DNA from: Proteobacteria bacterium UBA6921 | GTDB taxonomy: Bacteria > Pseudomonadota > Gammaproteobacteria > SG8-11 | Reading direction: 5' to 3' | NCBI GenBank assembly: GCA_002450895.1 | Contig: DKAR01000170.1 | Span: 294-15,482 of the forward strand | Length of the DNA: 15,189 nucleotides | In this document: piece by piece, positions 1 through 6,917 of the stretch | Position numbering within the stretch: the first letter of the stretch is position 1 | How the letters are laid out: each line of letters begins with the position of its first letter | Program-made: the position numbers and the translations under genes | The notes under the pieces: model-generated | Told to the model about the DNA's origin: nothing | Seen by the model: the letters and a program-made list of their open reading frames with translations, nothing else | Database searches by the model: none

Positions 1-860
1 TTGAGTTTCGCGGCTTCGAGATGCCACCACACGCACGCATGAGCCTGGCGCAGATGTTATTGCTGCGGGTGATGGTCGTGCACTTTTGGAAGAAGCCCTA
101 CCACCATCCATTGGTACGCTGGGGAACAATGCTGCACGATCGTTATCTGCTGCCCCACTTCGTGTGGGAAGACCTCGTCGCCGCGATCAAGGAACTCAAT
201 GCGGCCGGTTACGCGATCGATCCCAAGTGGTACGCGCCGTTTCACGAATTTCGTTTTCCGGTGTGCGGACGCGCACACTACGAAGACGTCGAGATTGAAG
301 TTCGCACGGCGCTCGAGCCGTGGCTGGTTCTCGGCGAAGAAGCCTCCGCGCAGCGTCAGGCGCGCGTGGTCGATTCCGCCGTCGAACGCCTGCAGGTCAC
401 CTGTCGTCGATTCGATCCGGGCAAGTACGTCATGACGTGCAACGGCCGCGCACTGCCGATGCAGTCCACCGGCGAGGCCGGCACCTACGTCGCGGGCGTG
501 CGATTCAAGGCGTGGAAGTCTGCCTTCGGACTGCATCCCGCGATCGATGTGCATGCACCGCTCGTATTTGATCTGGTCGATCGCGCGCTGGGAAGATCGG
601 TTGGCGGGTGCGTGTATCACGTCGCGCATCCCGGTGGCCGCGCGTATGACACCTTTCCGGTCAACGCGTACGAAGCCGAAGCGCGCCGTATTGCGCGGTT
701 CTGGTCCTGGGGTCACAGCGCCGGGGATTCGCAAGCTCCGGCCTGGGTGCGCGAACTTCAGCAACGCCACGGCATGAGCGACGTGGATTCTCTGCGTGAG
801 CCGATCGCGGAGCCGAATCCGGATTTTCCGTGCACGCTCGATTTACGGCGGCTTGCATGA
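1..860 (+). CDS. DUF2126 / transglutaminase-family protein, 3' part (truncated by window start)
   Basis: The frame is open from base 3 to the TGA at 858-860, so the real start lies upstream and about 285 C-terminal residues are seen. The sequence is the C-terminal part of a DUF2126 domain, normally found behind a transglutaminase core in bacterial proteins of about 850-1150 residues. It is clearly paralogous to the C-terminus of the next gene: compare LHDRYLLPHFVWEDL here with LHDRFMLPHVLWDDL there. Other shared blocks are EPW-VL-EEA, the CNGR loop, YVAGVRFKAW and FDLVDRALGRSVGGC. The tail CTLDLRRLA matches the usual C-terminal signature of these proteins (ending in LDL plus a few residues). 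The stop codon overlaps the next start, so the two paralogues are translationally coupled. Whether this copy has a transglutaminase core, and whether it keeps the catalytic Cys, cannot be seen from this window. Confidence 0.9.
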   Translation, partial: EFRGFEMPPHARMSLAQMLLLRVMVVHFWKKPYHHPLVRWGTMLHDRYLLPHFVWEDLVAAIKELNAAGYAIDPKWYAPFHEFRFPVCGRAHYEDVEIEVRTALEPWLVLGEEASAQRQARVVDSAVERLQVTCRRFDPGKYVMTCNGRALPMQSTGEAGTYVAGVRFKAWKSAFGLHPAIDVHAPLVFDLVDRALGRSVGGCVYHVAHPGGRAYDTFPVNAYEAEARRIARFWSWGHSAGDSQAPAWVRELQQRHGMSDVDSLREPIAEPNPDFPCTLDLRRLA

Positions 861-3800
861 GCCAACGGATCGCCCTGACCCATCGCGTCGTGCAGCGCTT
901 TGACCGGCGCGTGCGACTTTCCACCCATTGGTTACGTCTGCGCCCGGCGCCCAACACGCGCGCACGCATTGAAGCGTATTCGCTGCATGTTGCGCCGGAG
1001 TCGCACTTCATCAACTGGATTCGCGATCCGTACGAAAACGATCTCGCACGCCTCGATTTGCCAGAACCATTAGGTGAGCTTCGGTTCGACGTCGACATCG
1101 TTGCCACACTTGATCCGGTGAATCCGTTCGATTTCTTCGTCGACTTCGGCTACTCCGATCACCCGTTTGAATATACGGCCCAGGTTCGCAAGGAACTTGC
1201 GCCCTATTTGCGGCTGGCCAAACCCGGCCCGCGCTTGCGCCGGTGGTTGGAGCAGTTGGAGCTCACGCCGCGCTATATCGTTGAGTTTCTCGGCGCGTTA
1301 AATCGGCAGGTCATGGAGTGCACACCGCCGCAGTTTGGTCGCGGTGGCGGTCATGTGGATGTCGAAGCTGTGTTGCAGCGTGGCAGCGCCAACGCATGGG
1401 AACGCGCGTGGCTGCTGACGCTCAGCCTGCGTCACGCCGGTCTGGCGGCCCGCTTCACCTCCGGGTACCACGTCTTCCTGAGTTCCGACACGCAAACAGT
1501 GCCTGACAGTGCGCGCATGCACGCCTGGAGCGAAGTCTTTCTTCCGGGTGCGGGTTGGATTGGCCTGGATCCCACCAGCGGTACATTCACCGGCGAAGGG
1601 TACATTCCGTTGGCATCGGCGCCAGACCCGCTACGCGCCCTGCCGTGGATCGGCTACTGCGAAGCCTGTGGGGAGACCGGAGAAGAATCGATCCGATTGC
1701 GGCGACTCGAACATACACGGGATCGAAAAAACGTTTCGGATTCACATTGGGCTGACGTTCGCGCCGTTGCGGCGGATGTGGATGCACGCCTGAAGAAGCA
1801 CAACGTCGCTTTAAGCATCAGCCCGCGTATCGCATTTGTTCACGCGCCCAACGCCGCCGCGCCGGAGTGGACCACCGGGGCGATGAGCGATCACAAACGT
1901 ACAATCGCGGAGCAACTCGCCTCCGCGCTACGTGAGCGCGTCGCGCTAGGTGGCGTTTTTCACGTCGGACAAACGGAATGGTTCAACAGCGAAACCCTGC
2001 CGCGCTGGCGCATCTCCTGTTTATTTCGTGCCGACGGTCGTCCGGTCTGGTCCGATGCGGCGCTCAATGCCTGGCCCGCCACCAAGCAGCGACCGACCCC
2101 GGAAGATGTGAAGCGTTTTTCCCGCACGCTGACGCGCGCACTGGGCATCAATGTCGACTGGCTGATTCCGGCGCACGAAGATGCGTTGCACGAACTGTGG
2201 CGCTACCGCGGCGCATTTGAATACGAACCACAAAACGGTGAACTGAAAGATCCCCACCTTCGACGTGAACTCGCCGAGCGACTGTCGCAAGCGCGCGGAG
2301 AACCGGTCGGCTACGTGTTGCCGCTGCATTGGGACAGTGTGAATCACCGCTGGATCAGCGGTGCGTGGATGTTCCGCCGGCGCGCGCTGTATTTGATGCC
2401 GGGCACTTCGGCGCTGGGCTTTCGCTTGCCGCTCGACGCATTGCCGGTGGGCGAGTCTATTCTTTCACCCGATGCAGAGCGATGCCAGTTCGACGAGCGC
2501 TCCTTGCTTCCCGACCAGGTTGGCGAACTCAGCGCGCGATTTTCCCATGTTGATCCGGCAACGAGTCCACCGGAATCGGCGGACGCACCGTATGCCGAAC
2601 CGCGCGCACCGCGCACGGCGCTCTGCATCGAATTGCGCGACGGCCGCGTGTGGGTTTTCATGCCACCGCTGACGCATGCGGAACATTATCTGGATCTCGT
2701 CGCGGCCATCGAAGCGGCGGCGCGCGATACCGGCCTGCCGGTGCTATTGGAAGGATATGACGCGCCGGAGGATCATCGCCTGCCGCGCATCATTATTGAA
2801 CCTGACGCCGGCACGTTGAACGTCACCTTGCCGCCTGCCGCCGCATCGCCAGAGCAATTCGAACAATTGCAATTGCTATACAGCATCGCCGAAGAACTCG
2901 GGCTGCGCGCCGAGCGCTACGACACGGAAGGTCGGCGGCTCCCGCCCGGCGGAGACGGTGCTTTTATATTGGGCGGCACGGAACCCGCCCGCAGTCCATT
3001 TCTGCAACGACCCGAACTGTTGCGAGATCTGATTACCTGCTGGCAGCGCCATCCCAGTCTGTCCTATTTCTTTGCCGGGCGCGACGTCGGCCCGGGCCGC
3101 GCGGCGCCGCGTCCCGACGAAGGTCGCGACGACGCCCTGTATGAACTCGGTGTTGCATTGGAGCGCATCCCGTCGGGAACGACCGCCTACCCGTGGATGC
3201 CGGATCGGCTACTGCGCCACCTGCTGGCGGATGCGAGTGGCAACATGCGGCGCGCAGAAATTCGCGTCGATCAACTCTACGCACCGGACCGCCCTGGCCA
3301 ACGCCTCGGGCGTGCCGTCGTGCACAGCATGGATTTCGCGCCAAAGCCCTACCATGCCGCGCTGCAAACATTGCTGTTACGCGCGTTAATCGCGCACTTT
3401 GCGCAACGCCCGGGCAGCGTCGAATTGATCCATTGGGGAAATGAACTGCACGACCGCTTCATGCTTCCGCACGTGCTGTGGGACGACTTGTGCGCTTTGA
3501 TCCGCGAACTTCAGCGCGACGGCATCCCGCTGCAGACCGACTGGTTCAAACCGTTTCTGGATCTGCGCTTTCCGGAACTGGGCCGTGTGCAGGTCGGCAC
3601 CGCGTGCCTGGAGCTACGCGGCGCGCACGAACCGTGGCCCGTGCTATCCGAAGAAGCCGGACTGGGCGGCATGGCGCGCTTCATTGATTCCGCGTGCGAC
3701 CGTGTGCAAGTGCGCGTGACGGGCATCACCCCGTCACGCCACGTCGTTGTTTGCAACGGGCGGCGCGTGCCTCTGCAGCCAACGGCACGGCGCGGCGAAT

Positions 3801-4156
3801 TCGTCGCGGGCGTGCGTTACAAAGTATGGAATCCACCGGCAACGCTTCATCCCACCGTGCCCGCGGTGCGGGAGCTGGCGTTTGATCTCGTGGACACCTG
3901 GAATGGGACAAGCCTCGGCGGATGCTCCTTGATCCCCGAGCGCCCCGGCATCTGGGGCGGCGCGGCGCCAGCGATATCACCCACTCGTGAACCCATGTTG
4001 CGGCGTGATACGCGGTCTGCACCCGCTGTCGTTGTTCCACCGTGGACAGGCAGCGGACGATTCGTACCCCAGGGTCGCAACAAGGAATCCATCGACATGA
4101 TTCAGTGGATCAACGAGACGGAACATCCCTACCTGCTGGACCTCACCGCGCTGTAA
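857..4156 (+). CDS. Transglutaminase-like protein with DUF2126 domain, catalytic Cys missing
   Basis: This is a 1099-residue protein. I chose the ATG at 857 because it forms an ATGA overlap with the upstream stop; an in-frame start at 830 would overlap that gene by 31 bases. Domain order is a bacterial transglutaminase N-terminal region (about residues 2-90), a papain-like transglutaminase core (about 165-245) and a long DUF2126 region (about 290 to the end), ending in YLLDLTAL. His222 (MHAWSEVFLPG) and Asp238 (GWIGLDPTSG) of the catalytic triad are present. The Cys motif, usually GxCRDSAWLL in active relatives, reads GSANAWERAWLL at 176-187, with Ala at both possible Cys positions (178 or 180). 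The nearest upstream Cys, in VMECTPP, is about 30 residues away. The protein is therefore probably inactive as a protease or transglutaminase and may act as a scaffold or partner of the upstream paralogue. The family assignment is firm; the role is inference. Confidence 0.93.
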   Translation: MSQRIALTHRVVQRFDRRVRLSTHWLRLRPAPNTRARIEAYSLHVAPESHFINWIRDPYENDLARLDLPEPLGELRFDVDIVATLDPVNPFDFFVDFGYSDHPFEYTAQVRKELAPYLRLAKPGPRLRRWLEQLELTPRYIVEFLGALNRQVMECTPPQFGRGGGHVDVEAVLQRGSANAWERAWLLTLSLRHAGLAARFTSGYHVFLSSDTQTVPDSARMHAWSEVFLPGAGWIGLDPTSGTFTGEGYIPLASAPDPLRALPWIGYCEACGETGEESIRLRRLEHTRDRKNVSDSHWADVRAVAADVDARLKKHNVALSISPRIAFVHAPNAAAPEWTTGAMSDHKRTIAEQLASALRERVALGGVFHVGQTEWFNSETLPRWRISCLFRADGRPVWSDAALNAWPATKQRPTPEDVKRFSRTLTRALGINVDWLIPAHEDALHELWRYRGAFEYEPQNGELKDPHLRRELAERLSQARGEPVGYVLPLHWDSVNHRWISGAWMFRRRALYLMPGTSALGFRLPLDALPVGESILSPDAERCQFDERSLLPDQVGELSARFSHVDPATSPPESADAPYAEPRAPRTALCIELRDGRVWVFMPPLTHAEHYLDLVAAIEAAARDTGLPVLLEGYDAPEDHRLPRIIIEPDAGTLNVTLPPAAASPEQFEQLQLLYSIAEELGLRAERYDTEGRRLPPGGDGAFILGGTEPARSPFLQRPELLRDLITCWQRHPSLSYFFAGRDVGPGRAAPRPDEGRDDALYELGVALERIPSGTTAYPWMPDRLLRHLLADASGNMRRAEIRVDQLYAPDRPGQRLGRAVVHSMDFAPKPYHAALQTLLLRALIAHFAQRPGSVELIHWGNELHDRFMLPHVLWDDLCALIRELQRDGIPLQTDWFKPFLDLRFPELGRVQVGTACLELRGAHEPWPVLSEEAGLGGMARFIDSACDRVQVRVTGITPSRHVVVCNGRRVPLQPTARRGEFVAGVRYKVWNPPATLHPTVPAVRELAFDLVDTWNGTSLGGCSLIPERPGIWGGAAPAISPTREPMLRRDTRSAPAVVVPPWTGSGRFVPQGRNKESIDMIQWINETEHPYLLDLTAL

Positions 4157-4206
4157 CTATTCGCGGGGCCGGCAGATTGAAGTTTAGTTACGGCAAAAGA
4201 GAATTG

Positions 4207-4230
4207 GCGCGGGTTTTCGCCTCACCGCGC
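4207..4230. terminator. Hairpin between convergent genes, weak terminator candidate
   Basis: A 6-bp perfect stem (GCGCGG at 4207-4212 with CCGCGC at 4225-4230) and a 12-nt loop lie about 50 bases past the stop of the plus-strand DUF2126 gene. They sit in the 177-bp space before the convergent minus-strand gene. No T tract follows on either strand, so this is not a textbook intrinsic terminator. Nothing else of note is visible in 4157-4333. Confidence 0.2.
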
Positions 4231-4333
4231 AGAAAATCATTCCTGCTGCCAATCGAACTTACGGAGTTTAAGAAATGTAGGCAGTAAGACAAGCGCCAAA
4301 GTCAGAATCTGTAAATTTCTTTTGCGCGCACTA

Positions 4334-4807
4334 TTACGCCACCCGCAGCTGCTCCAACGACGCGATCGCGTTGCCGCCACTTGTATCCGGAATGATGCTC
4401 AGCTCGAGTACCGTAACCGCCGGCAGCTCGACATCGTGGATTTCCGTTTCAGTCGTAGCGCCCTGAGGACTGAAGTTCCACTGCTGGCGAACGATCTCGC
4501 GAAATGACTTCCCACCATCCTCCGACCAACGCAAGACATACTCCTGCGTCCGCTCCACATTCGGTTCCGCAAAGTCCAGCCGAACCCGACGCAGCGGTTG
4601 CGGTCGCGAAAACAAAAGTCGGATCGTTTGTTTTCCCGACGCGGCGGCGCGCCACCCGGAAGGCGGTCCCGGCAAAAGCGCGGACTCGATGGGATGCGCC
4701 TTGTCTTCCGAAGTCACCTCAACATCTGCGAGGTCCTCTACATTGAGCCAGACCTCGTTTTGAGATGCTCTGTCTTGTAAATTTGAGTCAATGATTCGTT
4801 TGCGCAT
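4334..4807 (-). CDS. Small protein with a predicted discoidin-like (F5/8 type C) beta-sandwich
   Basis: This is a 157-residue protein without a signal peptide or membrane segment, so it is probably cytoplasmic. The ATG at 4807 has a strong ribosome site, GGAGG, 7 bases upstream. The pattern is that of a galactose-binding-like beta-sandwich: VEVTSEDKAHPIESALLPG, then GWRAAASGKQTIRLLFSRPQ, then LRRVRLDFAEPNVERTQEYV, then RWSEDGGKSFREIVRQQWNF and a closing strand LELSIIPDTSGGNAIASL. I recognise it as a conserved short proteobacterial family sometimes labelled carbohydrate-binding or discoidin-like. No ligand is established and the label rests on fold resemblance. It follows the Anbu gene on the same strand after 194 bp, so it may belong to the ATP-grasp/Alpha-E/Anbu gene run, perhaps as a binding module. 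That link is inference from position only. Confidence 0.75.
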   Translation of the reverse strand: MRKRIIDSNLQDRASQNEVWLNVEDLADVEVTSEDKAHPIESALLPGPPSGWRAAASGKQTIRLLFSRPQPLRRVRLDFAEPNVERTQEYVLRWSEDGGKSFREIVRQQWNFSPQGATTETEIHDVELPAVTVLELSIIPDTSGGNAIASLEQLRVA

Positions 4808-4960
4808 GTGTGTTCCTCCAACTTTCGACCTGGGGAGACAACCTACTGCCGCCAGTCAGAATTCACCACGACAAATACACCGCTGAGCAACTTCTGGAAC
4901 GGCAATCGATCCGCTAATTAAAGACGCCGTGTGGATTCGTCATTCATCGTTTTTCCGCAA

Positions 4961-4975
4961 CGCTGAACTTCAGCG
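4961..4975. repeat. Near-perfect palindrome downstream of the Anbu gene
   Basis: CGCTGAA at 4961-4967 and TTCAGCG at 4969-4975 form a 7-bp inverted repeat around one base. As RNA it could fold as a 5-bp stem with a 5-nt loop. It lies 27 bases past the Anbu stop and upstream of the next minus-strand gene, so it could be a processing, stability or operator site. No T tract follows on the minus strand. Nothing else stands out in 4808-5001. Confidence 0.3.
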
Positions 4976-5001
4976 AGGAACGCCGTCAATAAATGGAGCG
5001 A

Positions 5002-5742
5002 TCAACGCGGCGGTTCGGCGTCAAACTGTGGCAGCGTGTAGAACAACTCGGTGATTCCTTTTTGCCAGGCCTCTTTCAGGGCAACGTAGTAGGGCGAATC
5101 CGCCTCAAAACGGAACTCGCGGGAAAGTGTGAACTCACCGGTGCGGTACAACGCAAGGTCCACCGGCGCCCCCACCGTAAGATTGGACCGGATGGTCGCA
5201 TCCAGCGACACGAGGGCCAGCCGCGCTGTGTCTTCCAGTGACATGGTCTGCGTGACCAGTCGATCGAGCATCGGTTTTCCGTATTTGCTTTCCCCGATCT
5301 GCAGGTACGGCGTGTCGTCCGACGCTTCAATAAAATTGCCCTGCGGATAAATGAGAAAAATATCGTGTGGCTCGGTACCGATCTGTCCGCCAACGATAAG
5401 CGTTGTCTCTCCATTCACGCCTGCGGTTGCAAGGGTCGCCGCGTACTGATTTTGCACCGCTCGACTGACCTGGCCCACGTAGTGGGCTGCCTCGAAGAGA
5501 TACTTTACAGTCAATAAACTGGGGCGCCCGTCATTGGCTTCGAGGTCCCGGGCTAGCCAGTGAATGACTTCCTGAGTTGTTGCCAGACTGCCGGCCGAGA
5601 GAATGACAAAAAAACGATCCGGACCTGGTTTGAAGACATGCATCTTCCGGTAGGACGTGACGTAGTCCACGCCCGCGCTTGTCCGTGTATCGCTGCCAAA
5701 AATAAGTCCATCTTGCCTTCTTATCGCAACGCAGTAGGTCAA
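5002..5742 (-). CDS. Anbu, proteasome-type Ntn-hydrolase peptidase
   Basis: This is a 246-residue proteasome/HslV-related peptidase of the Anbu class, which assembles into open helical or ring-like oligomers in the cytoplasm. Removal of the initiator Met exposes Thr2 (MTYCVAIRRQDG) as the N-terminal nucleophile. Asp18 (GSDTRTSAGVD) and Lys33 (SYRKMHVF) match the supporting catalytic residues of the fold. Family-typical blocks follow: YLQIGESKYGKPMLDRLV (147-164) and SNLTVGAPVDLALY (186-199). The start codon is TTG at 5742, supported by a strong ribosome site 8 bases upstream and by the need for Thr at position 2. The length fits the family. It lies downstream of Alpha-E on the same strand with a 227-bp gap. 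Anbu genes typically travel with ATP-grasp, Alpha-E and transglutaminase genes, as here. The substrate is unknown. Confidence 0.93.
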   Translation of the reverse strand: MTYCVAIRRQDGLIFGSDTRTSAGVDYVTSYRKMHVFKPGPDRFFVILSAGSLATTQEVIHWLARDLEANDGRPSLLTVKYLFEAAHYVGQVSRAVQNQYAATLATAGVNGETTLIVGGQIGTEPHDIFLIYPQGNFIEASDDTPYLQIGESKYGKPMLDRLVTQTMSLEDTARLALVSLDATIRSNLTVGAPVDLALYRTGEFTLSREFRFEADSPYYVALKEAWQKGITELFYTLPQFDAEPPR

Positions 5743-5750
5743 TGCGCGTA

Positions 5751-5758
5751 CCTCCCTT
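5751..5758 (-). promoter_or_regulatory. Ribosome binding site that sets the TTG start of Anbu
   Basis: On the minus strand AAGGGAGG lies 8 bases before the TTG at 5742. There is no ATG or GTG at this spacing. The match to the anti-Shine-Dalgarno sequence supports TTG as the true start and explains how a weak start codon could be used. Confidence 0.75.
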
Positions 5759-5887
5759 GAAATGGTGCGCCGGTTCGTTGAGCCGCGGCGACAAAACCCG
5801 GATTCGAAACCATCATGTCACGAATACCGCGATTTTCAACCAAGCGCACTACGAGGCAGGTTCTCAAATGCGAAAGATGCTCACTGA

Positions 5888-5913
5888 ATCCCCTTCGAGA
5901 TTCGCCCGGGGAT
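5888..5913. repeat. Inverted repeat in the Alpha-E to Anbu gap
   Basis: ATCCCC at 5888-5893 pairs with GGGGAT at 5908-5913 around a 14-nt loop, about 57 bases past the Alpha-E stop on the minus strand. It could slow or partly end transcription, or mark an mRNA processing point, between Alpha-E and Anbu. No T tract follows. The remaining 227 bp (5743-5969) shows no open frame resembling a known protein. Confidence 0.25.
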
Positions 5914-5969
5914 CCGCGTCACTCGCCGTTGCATACTTCAGCGATGAGCATACGTCGCTTTATTTTCAG

Positions 5970-6917
5970 TTATGCGGCGACATCCAGCGCAGCGGTTCGA
6001 AAATATTGCCGTTGCAGCGCAGCGTCAATGCACGCCAACCCGGCCTGGGTTTCGTCGAGAAGGTCATTCAATCCCTGCGTGGTGAGTGTCGCGGTGTCGA
6101 CACGCTCGACCAAACGGCGCACGTCGTTTACCGCCGTCATCGGCGCCCCAGGGTGCGGAAGCTGGTTGAGCACATCGGTGATTTCGTTCAGGCAATGCAT
6201 GACCGTGCGCGGGAACGCCACATCCGTGAGCATGAAATCAATGACTCTCGTGCTGGTGGCGTGCACGCTGACATAGCGGCGGAACATTTGGTAGCCGGAC
6301 AACGCCTTGAGAATATTCATCCAGACGAGATCGCCGTATTGTTCACTGGCGGGACCGCCATCCGGCAGCAGCACGGCATAACTCACATCCAGAATTCGGG
6401 TCGTCATGTCGGCCCGTTCGAGGTTGCGCCCCATGCGCAGGAACTGATACGCGGCATCGCGCGACATGGTGCCCGCCAGCGAGCCCACGATACTCTGTCG
6501 CTGGCGAATGACCGCCTGCAGCGCATCGTAGCGATGGCGGCGGTCGAAATCGTGCAACAGATGTTTCCTGCCGTACAGATACAGTTCGTTGATCCACTCC
6601 CAGCACTCCCGCGGCAACACTTCGCGAAACGTCCGCGTGTTTTCGCGCGCATGGCGTATGCATGTCATGATCGAGCTGGGATTGTTCTCGTCGCGAATCA
6701 GGAATTTCATCACCGAGGCTTCGTCCGCCTGTTGATAATGGCCCGCGAAGATGTGATCCAGGCCGGCGACCTTGAGCAAGGTGTCCCATCGAAAGCGCAC
6801 TTCGCCGGGAATGTCGAGCACCATCAATGTCACGGCATTAATCAGTCGGGCGGTGTCTTCGGCGCGCTCCATGTAGCGCGTCATCCAGTACAGGTTTTCA
6901 GCGACTCGCGACAGCAT
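5970..6917 (-). CDS. Alpha-E domain protein
   Basis: This is a 315-residue, almost wholly alpha-helical protein of the Alpha-E family, a cytoplasmic partner of circularly permuted ATP-grasp proteins. The family is named for conserved Glu residues in helices. The N-terminus MLSRVAENLYWMTRYMERAE is diagnostic, with Glu at 7, 17 and 20, and a second block, RMGRNLERADMTTR, at 161-174 repeats the pattern. I chose the ATG at 6917: the GGAGG at 6924-6928 is 6 bases away from it, but only 3 bases from a GTG at 6920. The start shares one base (TGATG) with the ATP-grasp stop, so the two genes are translationally coupled. The biochemical role is not established. The coupling suggests it acts with the ATP-grasp protein, for example as a substrate carrier or a bound subunit; this is inference. 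Confidence 0.93.
   Translation of the reverse strand: MLSRVAENLYWMTRYMERAEDTARLINAVTLMVLDIPGEVRFRWDTLLKVAGLDHIFAGHYQQADEASVMKFLIRDENNPSSIMTCIRHARENTRTFREVLPRECWEWINELYLYGRKHLLHDFDRRHRYDALQAVIRQRQSIVGSLAGTMSRDAAYQFLRMGRNLERADMTTRILDVSYAVLLPDGGPASEQYGDLVWMNILKALSGYQMFRRYVSVHATSTRVIDFMLTDVAFPRTVMHCLNEITDVLNQLPHPGAPMTAVNDVRRLVERVDTATLTTQGLNDLLDETQAGLACIDAALQRQYFRTAALDVAA

Noticed and set aside
830..856. Earlier ATG for the full-length transglutaminase-like gene
   Set aside because: It would overlap the upstream gene by 31 bases and add nine residues outside the usual N-terminal domain. The ATGA overlap at 857 is far more typical.
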